DNA of 64,000 bases from Gordionus sp. m RMFG-2023 (GCF_954871325.1 NC_088776.1:38488508-38552507); one strand, 5' to 3'. Shown: positions 43,394 to 55,800, counted from the stretch's first letter. Notes: generated by a model from the sequence alone, not told the origin. Program-made: numbers and translations.

Positions 43394-43985
43394 TTCCGAT
43401 ATTAGTTGTGAACGTACATGGGGAATTCATTTTAAATCAAATAAGAAAATAGTTCATGATAAACTAAAAAATCATAATAAAAATAGGTTGGGATAGGTAG
43501 GATAAAATTATCAAATTAATTAAAAATTTTATATATTTGCAATTGAAGAGGGTATTAATAATAATAACTGTTGTAGTTGGCGGGAAGCTTGTCAGTCGAT
43601 CAATCATAAATGTTTATTATTATTATATCAATCGCGGAATCTTTTGTATATAATATGATACCTTTTAGTCTACACATCTATTATTTATATCATTATTATT
43701 ATATTTCTTTCTTATATACATATATTTAACAACACCTTTTTTTTTCTTACTAAATATAAATTTCTAATTCTTATATATCTTTATCAACTCAGTGGATACT
43801 AACTTTATCCACAAGAGATACCGTAAGCTCTCTTAAATTAGACGGGCCCTTAGAGTAGGGTAAATTACTGACAATTTAGTGGATCTTTGTTTATTCACAA
43901 GAGGTACCGTAAGCCCTCTATTAAACGGACCCTGACAGTAGAGTAAATTACTGTCAAACAGTGAATGCAAATTCACTGCACTGGA
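43394..43985. repeat. Spacer with a duplicated unit of about 80 bp and an LTR-like start
   Basis: Two copies of a unit with AGTGGAT, CACAAGAG.TACCGTAAGC, GACCC and GAGTA.GGTAAATTACTG lie at about 43790-43956, followed by the palindrome CAGTGAATGCAAATTCACTG. Upstream, TGTTGTAGTTGGCGGGAAGC at about 43567 looks like an LTR beginning. The satellite follows directly. Confidence 0.5.
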
Positions 43986-44923
43986 GTGATATGATATATG
44001 ATATGATATGATATGATATGATATGATATGATATGATATGATATGATATGATATGATATGATATGATATGATATGATATGATATGATATGATATGATATG
44101 ATATGATATGATATGATATGATATGATATGATATGATATGATATGATATGATATGATATGATATGATATGATATGATATGATATGATATGATATGATATG
44201 ATATGATATGATATGATATGATATGATATGATATGATATGATATGATATGATATGATATGATATGATATGATATGATATGATATGATATGATATGATATG
44301 ATATGATATGATATGATATGATATGATATGATATGATATGATATGATATGATATGATATGATATGATATGATATGATATGATATGATATGATATGATATG
44401 ATATGATATGATATGATATGATATGATATGATATGATATGATATGATATGATATGATATGATATGATATGATATGATATGATATATGATATGATATGATA
44501 TGATATGATATGATATGATATGATATGATATGATATGATATGATATGATATGATATGATATGATATGATATGATATGATATGATATGATATGATATGATA
44601 TGATATGATATGATATGATATGATATGATATATGATATGATATGATATGATATGATATGATATGATATGATATGATATGATATGATATGATATGATATGA
44701 TATGATATGATATGATATGATATGATATGATATGATATGATATGATATGATATGATATGATATGATATGATATGATATGATATGATATGATATGATATGA
44801 TATGATATGATATGATATGATATGATATGATATGATATGATATGATATGATATGATATGATATGATATGATATGATATGATATGATATGATATGATATGA
44901 TATGATATGATATGATATTATAT
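43986..44923. repeat. ATATG pentanucleotide satellite, left block
   Basis: About 190 near-perfect copies of ATATG/GATAT. The only irregularities are a couple of ATATATG phase slips (near 44483 and 44630) and one near the hAT junction. Open frames across it are an artefact of the 5-bp period. Confidence 0.98.
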
Positions 44924-47465
44924 CAGTGACCCCTACAACGGGGGAGGGGGGGGGGGGGTCCGAAGCAACTGCTTCTATAAATTTCTATGGGGGTACTTTT
45001 TTTTTTAAATTTTTTATTTTAAAATTTTAAAAAAAAATTTTTATGGTCGATGTTTAGCAAATTAGTTTGTTATCCGATATTTCTTATCATAAAATTATTT
45101 TTCCACTTTCAAGATTTGGCGCAAAATTAAAATTTTATCAAAGGGAATAGTAAAAATTTAAATATTAAATCTTATATATAATCATTTATAATTTTTAGAT
45201 CATTGTCAAAATATGCCCAAAAATATTAACCAAAAAAAATATAAATGCTTGATTAAAAATTGTACATATCATAATATAAGAGATGATAAATGGACAGATC
45301 ATATTAGAAAAAGACATGGTGGGCTTAATTTTCACGATATAAAGAAAAGCTTTGAAATAGTGGCTTTTAATAATATTTCTCAAAATTGGACAAATAGCAA
45401 AATAATTTTTTTTATTAAATAAGAAGTGAGAAAAAAATTAAGGGATTAAAATCTAAATTATATTCAAATCTGTTATCATATAATAACATAAATATTCTTA
45501 TTGAAACCATGAAAAATATGGTTATAAAAAAATTCAAAAGGAGATTGAATTCAACAGGTGCTATTCAATTATAGTTGATGGCACATATGACGTATCGAAA
45601 TCAGAAGCAATAGCTTTGATAGTGAGATATGTTGAAAATAGCGAGACACCTAAGCCCGTTAAAAGGCTGATAGACATTTATTGTACGGGAAATACAACGG
45701 GCCTCGATATTAAAGAGACTATAATATCCAAGCCTGGCTCCATGAATCTACCCCTCGAATTCCTAGTGGGGCAAAGCTATGATGGCGCCTCAAACATGAG
45801 TGTAAGAATTAATGGAGTGCAGGCTTTGATTAGAGCGGAGGCGCCAAAGGCAGCTTTTATTTGGTGCTATTGTCATCGATTAAATTTAATAGTTGTTCAA
45901 TTATGCCAATCAGTAAAAGAGCTGCCAAATGTCTTGGGAATAATAGACGAAATTTACGTATATTTTAATGGTGTTAAAAGATATGAAGTGCTCAAAACAT
46001 GTCAGAGTGATTTACTGACAAAATCACATAGATTTTTACGCATCAAGAATACCACTCGGTAATATTATCTTAATTGTTTCGATATATAATGTTTATTTTA
46101 TATTTATAGAAGCTGGCTATATAAGGCGATTGTAAATTTTTTCCTACTTTATGATGCTTTGAGGGCAGCTTTGGCAAATTTAAAGGATTCTGAAGATCCT
46201 GCCACTTCCACTATGGCTAGTGCTATAGTCTATAGAATAGAAAAATTTGATTTTATTTTATCACTATGTGTTTTGGATAAAATATTGTTGATAACTAGCT
46301 TGGCTTGTACAAAATTGCAAACCATTTCGAAGGATATAGGGTTTGCAATAAATCAAATTCAATTGGCAAAAGATTGCCTGATTAATATGAGAAGTATAAT
46401 TTAAATTATTATCTTTTATTATTTTATAATCCTAAAATAGATAATAACACTGAATTTTTGGATGCCTTTTCAAAGGCCCAAGATTTTATGAAGAAGAGAA
46501 ATTTACCTTTTGATTTTGAAAGTTCAAGACTTCAAACATTACAATCCAAAAAGGAGAGGTATATATATACTTTCATCATTAAATATAATATTTTATTTTA
46601 GCTTTAAAATCAGTGTGTTTTATGCTGCACTTGATTTAATTATTATGCAGTTTAGTGAAAGATTTAACGATGAATCGATAAAATTTTTGAGTCAAACATC
46701 ATTTTTTACCCCAAAGGGAATGGCGGAAAAGGCAATTGTTAAAGATGATATCAAGTATATCTGTGAATTTTATCAATTAAATACAAGTCAAGTTTTTGAG
46801 GAAATGTTGATGTTTAGAAATATTTATAAAATGGCTAAAACGGGGGACGTAATTATTACTCGTGACCTAGAGGTTAAAGAAGATTTGTCAGATTCTGAGA
46901 ATTGTAAATTTATTTAATTAAAATATTTTTACTAATACATTATTTAGCTTCTTCTGATGATGATAATAATTTTGAGATGAATGATTAAGACTGGAGAAAC
47001 TATTCATTTATTTTACCTTATCGTCTGCTTAGAAATTTTTCTGCTTTCCCAAATTTAACAATGTTATATAAATATTTATTAACTATTCTTACTACATCAT
47101 GTACTGTCGAAAGGGTCATGAGTAAAATTAAACTAATTAAAACAAGACTTCGTAGTGTCATGAAAGATCCATTTCTTAATAATTTAACCATTTTATCAAT
47201 GGAAAATAATTTATTTAAACAATTAAATATTGATGAAATTATAAATTCGTTTGCTTTCTCTTCCCCTAATTTATCTAAATTATTAATTTAAAAATAATAT
47301 TTTTAAAGCATATATTTTTTACATTATATTTATATTATAATAAATATTGATGCAATAAAAATTATTTTTGAAATTTATTGGTGTCAAAAAATAATTTACA
47401 ATGGGGGGGGGGGGTACTTTAGGGGGTATTCTGCTTCTATCCCTCAAAAAGTGTAGGGGTCACTG
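44924..47465 (+). mobile_element. hAT family-1 copy A, inserted in the satellite
   Basis: Perfect 14-bp inverted ends CAGTGACCCCTACA and TGTAGGGGTCACTG. The flanks read TATTATAT and TATGATAT, compatible with an 8-bp duplication of satellite sequence. Relative to copy B it lacks about 1.4 kb near 45420, so it is an internal-deletion derivative. It is the best preserved of the family copies here. Confidence 0.93.
45213..47291 (+). pseudogene. hAT transposase of copy A (TTF/ZMYM1-like group), internally deleted
   Basis: Segments in order are a CX4C...HX4H finger (KCLIKNC ... HIRKRH, 45240-45320), YDVSKSEAIALIVRYVEN, GQSYDGASNMS, WCYCHRLNLIVVQLCQS (about 45880-45920) and the C-terminal dimerisation region TSCTVERVMSKIKLIKTRLR (about 47098-47157). 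Introns with GT-AG ends are visible, for example about 46058-46109 and before 46605. The TTF segment is lost with the internal deletion and at least one frame break remains after 46917, so it cannot make a whole transposase. Confidence 0.8.
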
Positions 47466-48525
47466 TATGATATGATATGATATGATATGATATGATATGA
47501 TATGATATGATATGATATGATATGATATGATATGATATGATATGATATGATATGATATGATATGATATGATATGATATGATATGATATGATATGATATGA
47601 TATGATATGATATGATATGATATGATATGATATGATATGATATGATATGATATGATATGATATGATATGATATGATATGATATGATATGATATGATATGA
47701 TATGATATGATATGATATGATATGATATGATATGATATGATATGATATGATATGATATGATATGATATGATATGATATGATATGATATGATATGATATGA
47801 TATGATATGATATGATATGATATGATATGATATGATATGATATGATATGATATGATATGATATGATATGATATGATATGATATGATATGATATGATATGA
47901 TATGATATGATATGATATGATATGATATGATATGATATGATATGATATGATATGATATGATATGATATGATATGATATGATATGATATGATATGATATGA
48001 TATGATATGATATGATATGATATGATATGATATGATATGATATGATATGATATGATATGATATGATATGATATGATATGATATGATATGATATGATATGA
48101 TATGATATGATATGATATGATATGATATGATATGATATGATATGATATGATATGATATGATATGATATGATATGATATGATATGATATGATATGATATGA
48201 TATGATATGATATGATATGATATGATATGATATGATATGATATGATATGATATGATATGATATGATATGATATGATATGATATGATATGATATGATATGA
48301 TATGATATGATATGATATGATATGATATGATATGATATGATATGATATGATATGATATGATATGATATGATATGATATGATATGATATGATATGATATGA
48401 TATGATATGATATGATATGATATGATATGATATGATATGATATGATATGATATGATATGATATGATATGATATGATATGATATGATATGATATGATATGA
48501 TATGATATGATATAATATAATATGA
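47466..48525. repeat. ATATG pentanucleotide satellite, right block
   Basis: About 210 copies continuing the left block after the hAT insertion, ending in degenerate ATAATATAATATG. A long apparent minus-strand frame is only the HIISY periodic translation. Confidence 0.98.
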
Positions 48526-48529
48526 ATAT

Positions 48530-48680
48530 TATTTATCAAGATGATTTAATCACTACAGTTAAATTACCAACTAATATTATGAAATTAAACATTACGACGT
48601 TAAACATTTGGTACATGAAACCCAGGACCTTGCGCATATTTAGAAGTATTCAGGTTAATTTAGGTTAATTTATTAAGATT
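48530..48680 (+). mobile_element. LTR end and primer-site remnant resembling Gypsy-3
   Basis: ACATTTGGTACATGAAACCC and TATTCAGGTTAAT closely resemble the Gypsy-3 junction ACATTTGGTGCCCGAAACCC ... TATTCAGGTTATAT (51761-51815). This suggests the end of an LTR and start of an internal region, perhaps of Gypsy-4, lying directly right of the satellite. Confidence 0.5.
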
Positions 48681-48719
48681 AACTAGTAGAAAGCCGGTCA
48701 AAAATGACGGGGAATGAGA

Positions 48720-48960
48720 TTTTTATTCATTTTTTTATGATAGATGTCATGCCAGGTCCAAGCTCACAATATTAGGAAGCATATAATTATAAAAAAGTTT
48801 ATCAAGCCCAGCTCAACTCTTAATAATTTGTAAAAGATATTCCTATGTCAGGTGCAAGCTAATATTAATTTTGAGGTTCCAAGCCCAGTCGTATTCAATA
48901 TAATTTTGAAAATTTTTTCCCATCTCGGAGTTAGTTAAATTTTTAATTGATTTATCATAA
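48720..48960. repeat. Cluster of AAGCCCAG/TAATAATTTTGAAAA repeat units
   Basis: Several drifted units of roughly 50-60 bp containing CAAGCCCAG and AATTTTGAAAATTTTT. The same unit is at 50370-50600, and reverse-complemented at 41190-41335. It looks like subterminal repeats of a non-autonomous transposon. Confidence 0.55.
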
Positions 48961-49480
48961 CATGAAGGGGAAATATCTGATTTACCAATTAGTTTAAGAT
49001 GTAAAAAAAAAACACGTGAATTCCTTATTAAGGGAAACAGGGAAGGCCTGGGCAAACCACTTATTAGAGAATCATGACAAATAAAATAAAAATAACCGAC
49101 TCTTATACTTTTTGGTAATATGGTCAAATAAAATTATATATAAAAAATTTGTTGTTAATTATATAGGGTTATTGTAGCTTTTCGGATAAATTCCCAAATT
49201 ATTTGTCTGAATTTTAATGTAAGTAAAAAAAAAGTGCTATCTATTTAAATTACAAAAAAGCCATTAAACTTATATGTAAATTATTTATATATTTTTTATT
49301 GACATATAAATTTAGGCTAATTTTTTTTTAAAATAATGAAAAATAATTATTATGTTGTGTATTTGATAAAATTAAGAGCAACCCCTTGTTGATATTTTTA
49401 TTTTTATCTGGGCGGTCGTCTGGAGAGGAAATAATAAATGTACAATTTCATATCATTTAGGGTTGTAGATAAAAGTAATG
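48961..49480. other. AT-rich spacer, nothing recognised
   Basis: No gene or repeat supported. Confidence 0.5.
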
Positions 49481-49890
49481 AAGGATTACCAAAGCAGTGT
49501 ACAAAACACATTACGTCCTGATAAAGATGAGGCATATGCTTATGCCTTGGGGTTGGGATACTGGTAAAAGAACAACGCAAAATGATATTTCTATCAATGT
49601 CAGCATTGGTAGCCCCCTCTAAAATAGAATCATGAACGACAATGTTAACTCAACCATAAAAAGGTAGTAAGAATTGTTATAAAGGCCACAACAGAACTAC
49701 TGCATATTTTTCCATTAATAAAGTTGATGAAAATGGCCGTACTGCACATTCAAGTTTGAACATTCCTCTAAATATTCATGAAAGTTTCTCAGAGAATCGG
49801 ATAAAGTAATATTTATAAAAACTCATAGTAAAGTGAATGATAGTAGGGAATTGAATGCTTATATATGTTAAAAAATAGGCTGAGGTGACA
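49480..49890 (+). pseudogene. Possible Helitron (Pif1-like helicase) scrap
   Basis: A plus-strand frame reads ENGRTAHSSLNIPLNIHES, which matches the Helitron helicase block GGRTAHSxFKIPLxIxE. An upstream WGWDTGKRTT may be a worn P-loop. Frames shift between pieces and neither Rep nor the rest of the helicase is visible. Confidence 0.4.
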
Positions 49891-50369
49891 TAGGGATTGT
49901 GGTAGTGGTGATAGAAATATCATTTGAAGGCAACTGGGTGAAAATAAAATAAACATATAAATATAAAACATAAGATAAAAAAAACAAAATAAACCTCCAG
50001 AGGAGTTAATTTCAAGAGTAGTTCTTTATTATTTTGGCTACCACTCTAGAACGGGCAACGCGTTTGTTTATTCGTCATTATTTTATTTGCTTATTTTTAA
50101 TAGATTCATCATGTTTTGTAGCAATGTGAGGGATTAAGGTTGGGTTAGCCTAGACAAATAAAGAAATCAGGCAAAAATATAGATAAACTATTGTTGCAAT
50201 TAAACAAACATGAAAATAATGTAAACCAGTAGATGGGTCAATATTAACCAAGCCCAGAGATATTAAATTTATAATTAAAGAGAGGGAAATCTCTGATTTA
50301 CCAATTAATCTACGGGTAAAATATATTTATTTATAAAAATATTAACATAAGACTAACATTTAACATCAA
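49891..50369. other. AT-rich spacer, nothing firm
   Basis: A minus-strand exon-like stretch (QLPSNDISITTTTIPMSPQP) after a good acceptor at about 49945 was noted, but it has no recognised homology. Confidence 0.35.
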
Positions 50370-50600
50370 AAATCTCAATATAGGTTCAAGCCCACAATAT
50401 TTGGAAAAAATTTCCAAGCATTCAAGATCTTAATAATTTAATAAGATTTTCTTAAGCCCATTTCAATCCCTAGTAATTTTGAAAACCAAGCCAATATTAA
50501 TTTTGAGAAATATTTTTTAAGCCCTGTCCAACCCATAATAATTTTGACAAAATTTTCCCAAGCCTAGAGATATTAAATTTATAATTAATGAATGAGAAAA
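50370..50600. repeat. Second AAGCCCA-type repeat cluster
   Basis: Units CAAGCCCACAATATTTGGAA, TTAAGCCCATTTC and CCCAAGCCTAGAGATATTAAA repeat with drift. Related to 48720-48960. Confidence 0.6.
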
Positions 50601-50676
50601 AAGCCTGGGCAAACCACTTAGAGAATCATGACAAAATAAGGTTGGCCCTAATATTATTATTAAGGATTTTCCCGAA

Positions 50677-51598
50677 GTCATGAAAGAGTGGGGACATGAC
50701 TACAGAAAAGGAGGAAATTAAATAATTTAATAGCTTATGGTTTAAATTTATATAAATATATAGTTAATAGAAATTTTATTAGTAATATTAGGAATATATA
50801 TACATATATTAATATTTATAAGAATTATTTTAATGTTAATAGTGTTTTCACAATGATTTTGATTAAATTTTTATATTTTTTTGATTTTTATAATATGTAT
50901 AATTTTAATTTGGATATTTTACATGTATTTTTAGGCAGAGATTTTTTTTATAATAGTTATATAGATATGAGTGGGTACTTAAGGGATATTGGTGATTATT
51001 GTTTAAATGGGGTTATTTGGGGTTGCATGGGAATCCATAGAAACACTGAAAGTAAAGGAGGAAGGAGGGTTAGGATGTGGAAGAATTGGGAAGAGTTAAG
51101 TCTTGTTGAGGACTCCAAAGTCTTAGAGGAGGTATTGAGTCTTAGGGGAATAGTCCGAGATCTAAAGTCCATTAATAGTTCGACTGGGAGGAGTAAGGTA
51201 CAAGGGTTATTTTTAAGTCCACAAAGAGAGTCCAACTAGATGGGTCGGATGGGTGAGGCAGAAAGGGTGTTTGTGTAGGGGTCAAAGTTAATGTCCAGGG
51301 TTTGGGAAATGGTGAGTAAATGTCCACTTGGGATTTTAAATATGGAAGGGATAAAGGTAGAATTTTTAATTGATACTGGAGCGACATTAAGTTTAATGGC
51401 AATAGGGGAGGTGTTAAATTATTGGCCGGAAAGTAAGTTAGAGAAATCAGATAAGGTATTGTACCTATTGAATGGGAAGACGATTGTCAGTAGGGGAGAG
51501 TTAACAGTGCAAATACAAGGAGTTAATTATTTTATTCGATTTTGTATAGTAGATAAATTGGAGGAGATCATCTTGGTGGGATAATTTATGGTGGGTAG
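50677..51598 (+). mobile_element. Gypsy-4, left part (gag end and protease)
   Basis: It begins around ATGACTACAG, the point matching the end of Gypsy-3 gag. A linker frame follows (about 50853-51239), then protease with VEFLIDTGATLSLMAIGEVL (about 51355-51415). It is cut at 51598 by Gypsy-3. Continuation sequence resumes at 58556 for a short distance and again at about 59020. Fragmentary, with several breaks. Confidence 0.8.
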
Positions 51599-51763
51599 TG
51601 TCGTGATGACGTTTCACGATGATGACGTGTGACGTTGAAGAAATAATATGTTGTCAAATTTTATATATATAGATATACATTGTATATGAATATGGGAATA
51701 TTATTCATACAATAAAAGATAATCTTTATAATCTTTACGATCAACTACAAGATAATCAGTACA
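51599..51763 (+). repeat. Gypsy-3 5' LTR
   Basis: TGTCGTGATGACG...AGTACA, followed by TTTGGTGCCCGAAACCCGGG. The start contains overlapping TGATGACG and CGTGTGACG words that resemble CRE/ATF sites. Confidence 0.93.
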
Positions 51764-51936
51764 TTTGGTGCCCGAAACCCGGGACAATTTCATACCTAGT
51801 TTATTCAGGTTATATTAATGTGTTATTTGATTTACACCTTATTAATTTTAACAGCAATTTTATTATTTTCAAATCAGGGGTTTAGAATTTATTTAATTAA
51901 GTTTTTGATCTCATTATTATAAGAGTAGGGATAATC

Positions 51937-52308
51937 ATGTCAAAATTTATTTATTATACTATAAATCAATTGCATATTTTAGCACTAGTGGTAATATTAG
52001 TGCTGTTGATAGTATATTATATAGGGTTTTGGGCAGGAAAGTTAAGTATGAAAAAAGTTTATGAAGGTGAATGTAATATTGGATTTAGGATGGAAAGAAA
52101 TGTTGAGATAGAAGGTAAAGGTAGTGGTCGGGGAGTAGTAAGAGGATTAAGATGTTTTCGGTGTGGGCAAGAGGGGCATGTAAGTAGGTTTTGTAGGAGT
52201 GGGATGGAGATGAGGAATATAGAAGGGTTTAGAAGGTGTTTTAGATGTGGGAAGGAGGATCACTTGATTAAAGATTGTCCTGGTAGTCATGAGAAAGGAG
52301 GGTCATGA
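51937..52308 (+). CDS. Gypsy-3 gag-like frame: membrane segment plus two zinc knuckles
   Basis: A 123-codon ATG frame. Residues about 12-34 (LHILALVVILVLLIVYYIGF) form a clear hydrophobic membrane segment. A basic, Gly-rich linker follows, then two CX2CX4HX4C knuckles (CFRCGQEGHVSRFC and CFRCGKEDHLIKDC, about 52150-52290). There is no capsid-sized region between them. It lies in the gag position, 170 bp after the primer site. Knuckles bind the genomic RNA in retroelement particles. A membrane-anchored nucleocapsid without a capsid would be odd, so an ancestral deletion is the simpler reading. Confidence 0.65.
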   Translation: MSKFIYYTINQLHILALVVILVLLIVYYIGFWAGKLSMKKVYEGECNIGFRMERNVEIEGKGSGRGVVRGLRCFRCGQEGHVSRFCRSGMEMRNIEGFRRCFRCGKEDHLIKDCPGSHEKGGS

Positions 52309-52549
52309 CTACAGAAGAGATTGGTGATAATATTAGAGTTTATAATAGTAAAATATAAATATTTTCAGAAAATATATATCAATGATTTTCATAATTATTT
52401 TAATATATTTACTTTTATGAATTATTGTAATAAATGTTTATATAAAAGAATTTTTAGTAGTTTTTCTTTAATTATTAGTTATAGTGTTAATATAAATTTT
52501 TACAAGAATATTTTTAGATTAATTGTGAGTAGTTGGCAGTTATTTAGGA

Positions 52550-55500
52550 TTGTGGAGGGAGAGTAAGGTTTTAGAGTTTTTGATGCATTATGGTTTATTT
52601 AAGGGTAAGGGGAATATCATAGAGTTATGTAAGAATACAGGATGTAGAGAAGAGGGGGAGGGAGTTTGTCGGGAAAGGGAGTCCAAAGTCTTTGTGGTAT
52701 GTAGCTGTCCTATAAGCAAAGTCCAAAGTATTGAGTCCATAGGAAATACCCGAACAAAAGATAGTGTCCAGGGACTCCTTACAAGTCTAAAGAATCAAGG
52801 AGATTTGGATGGTGAGGGGATTGATAGGTCCAGGTCTATAATAAAGTCCAAAATATTGTCCAAGGGAAAGGAAAAGGAGAATAATTTACCAAGAGGTATG
52901 TTGAATATGAAAGGAATGAGAGTTGAGTTTTTGATTGACACTGGGGCAAATGTAAGTTTGATATCGTTGGGGGAAGTGTTGGCTCGTTGGCCAGGAAAAG
53001 AGTTAAAAGAATCGGATAGGGTATTGTATTTATTAAATGGACATAGCGTGATAAATAAGGGGGAGTTATATATACAGATACCAGGGGTGAATAATTTTAT
53101 TGAATTTTGTGTAGTTGAGGGGTTAGAGGAAATAATACTGGGTTGGGATAATTTATGCTGGGTGGGGCCATTTTATAGATGGTGGGGTAAATTTAAGGAT
53201 ATGGGGGTTGTAAGGGGAGAGGAATTTATAAAAGTAGTTGGTGAGGATTCAGTGAAGGGGGTGAAGGGTAGGGATGAAGTGATGACAGAGAAGAGTGAGT
53301 TGGAGGAAAATGAAATAGGAGAAATTAAGGGAATGTTGGAAAAATATAGGGTGATATTTGAAGAGGGGTTGGGGACGTTGAAGGATTTTGAGGTTAGTAT
53401 GAAAGTAAAGAAGGATTACAAGCCGAGGTTCTTAGCGTAGAGGAGGATACCTTTCCAATGGCGTGAGGAGATTAGTAAGGAGTTAGATAGATAAAAGGAA
53501 GAGGGAATAATAATACCAGTGGTGCATAGTGAGTGGGCTACTCCCTTGGTACCTCTTTGTAAGGCGGATGGCAAGTTATGCTTGTGTGCGTTAGAATAAC
53601 TCTGAATCCGGGGTTAGTAGAGGTGAAGTATCCATTGCCAAGGGTGGAGGAGATATTGGCTAGGAGGGGCTAGATGGTTTTCAAAGATAGATTTTAGCAA
53701 TGCGTATTTACAGTTAAGGGTGAATAAGGAGATGAGTAATATGTTGACAATAAATACGCCGAAAGGTTTGTTCAATTTTTTAAGGTTACCATTCGGGTTA
53801 AGTCTGTCAGCACCGGTGTTTTAGAAAGCTATGTCAGAGGTGTTTGCAGGGATTAAGGGAGTGTTTTATTATTTGAATGATGTGTTAATAGTGGGTAGGA
53901 CAAGAGATGAGCATAATAAAAGATTGGAGAGGGTGTTAGCAAGAATTGTTGAGAGAGGATTGAGAGCAAATGTTAAGAAAAGTATATTTGGGGTCCAAGA
54001 GATTGAATATTTAGGACATATGATAAAAGGATCTGAGATTATGCCGATTAATAAAAATGTTGATAGTATCCTTAGAATGCGTGAGCCAAAGAATAAGGTT
54101 GAGTTACAATCTTTTTTAGGGATGGTGAATAATCATCATCGATTTATTAAGGATTTTGCGGGAATAGCAGGACCGTTGTATGAATTACTTAAGAAAAATA
54201 GTAGGTTTGAATGGACGGAAAGGCAGGAGAAGAGTTTTCAGGAATTAAAAGGGGAGATAGGTAAGAATCCTATTTTAGTAGGTTTTAATGAAGTGTATGA
54301 GGTAGTTTTGGCAGTAGATGCGTCGAATCGAATGAGGGAATAGGGGGTGGATTATTACATATAATAGAAGGTAGAGAGCGTCCAATATTATACTTTTCGA
54401 GAGCATTAAGTGAAGCTGAGAAGAATTATTCCGTGATTGAGAAGGAGGCGTTAGCGATAAAGGTGGGGTTAGTAAAATGTAGAGAATATTTGATAGGTAG
54501 ACGTTTTGTAGCATATACAGATCATAAGCCGTTGATGGGTTTAGTGAGGAAAGATAATCAAGAATTAATGTTGTCAGATAGGTTACAACAATGGTTATTA
54601 TTGGTGGGATCATTCAATATGGAGTTGAGGTATAGGAAGGGAAAGGAGAATTGGATGCCTGATGTTATGTTCAGATTATGTGTGGTGGAACAGATTAAAC
54701 AGGAGGAGGGGAGTAAAGTAAGTAGGAATACGAGAGGGAGTGGGGATGAAAGTATTCTACAAGGACGAGTCAATGTGGTGAGAGTAAAGGGATTAAAGAT
54801 TATGTGAGTTTGGAAGAAATTGTGAGGGCAACGAGTCAGTATGAGGAATTGGGTAGAGTGATGAGCAGTTTAAGGGGAGAAAGCGAGTGGGATATAAGGG
54901 ATAAAAGGTATGAATTATTAAGAGAAGAGTTAAGCCTGCTAGAGGGTAATGTAGTTCGGGGATATAGATTGGTAATACCTGAAGCTTTAAGGGGGTTAGT
55001 GCTGAATATGTTATATGCGGGTCATCAGGGAGGAAGTAAGATGAAGAGTGATGCAAGAAGATATATATGGTGGCCAAGTATAAATACAGATATTGTGAGA
55101 ATAGTTCAACATTGTGATACGTGTAACGAGTGGAGGAATGTACCGGGTAGGGATAAGGATGATAGATGGGAGCCAACACAAAGGGTGGGGGAGCAAGTGC
55201 ATGTGGATTTCTTTGAGTTAGATAGGAGGTATTATTTTTTGATAGTGGATGCGTATAGCAAATGGATAGAATTTAGTGGGGTGCCGGGATAAAAAAGATT
55301 AAGGATTTTTGTGGGCGTTATGGAATAATTGAAACCATTGTTTCGGATGGGGGTCCAGCTTTTCTGGGTAAGGGGTTCAAAGAATTCTGTACCAAAGTGG
55401 GAATAATACATATTATGTCTCCGCCGAATTATCCACGGTCAAATGGACAGGCGGAACGAATGGTAGGAATAGTAAAGGGATGGTTGAGAAAAGAAAAATA

Positions 55501-55800
55501 TGGGGAGGGAAAGGTGTGGTTAACGCAATTATTTTATAATAATTCAGTAGGAATAAATGGATCGCCGGCCGAATTATTTTTAGGAAGGGTGACAAGAAGA
55601 CCGTTGGATATATTAAGAGAGAAAGGAAAGGGGAGAGCAGAAGTCAGGAAGGAGTTGATATTTAAGTTGGGAATGAAGGTATGGGTATTGGTCTGGAATC
55701 GTCCATGTAAGTGGGTAAAGGGAGTTGTAACGAAGAATATTGGATATAAAAAGGTAGAGGTAATATTGGATGAGGGGGGGGTGAGATAGTTAGACACATT
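52550..55800 (+). pseudogene. Gypsy-3 protease-pol remnant
   Basis: Protease: VEFLIDTGANVSLISLGEVL (about 52923-52982). RT: the YLDD-like motif region and FGVQEIEYLGHMIKG (53831-54030). Tether and RNase H: NKVELQSFLGMVNNHHRF, LAVDAS, YTDHKPLMGL. Integrase: HQGGSKMKSDARRYIWWPS and CDTCNEW zinc head, VDFFELDRRYYFLIVDAYSK, SDGGPAF and PRSNGQAERMVGIVK. The sequence lies in many frames. Protein similarity to Gypsy-1 and Gypsy-4 is high. Confidence 0.88.

Noticed and set aside
47460-48539. A 359-codon minus-strand open frame of repeated HIISY
   Set aside because: It is the translation of the ATATG satellite. A 5-bp period without stops gives an endless frame and carries no coding signal.
49891-50110. 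Minus-strand exon-like pieces QLPSNDISITTTT and SGSQNNKELLLKL as a host gene
   Set aside because: Good splice-like edges, but tiny, without recognisable similarity, and beside a possible Helitron scrap. Not enough to call a gene.
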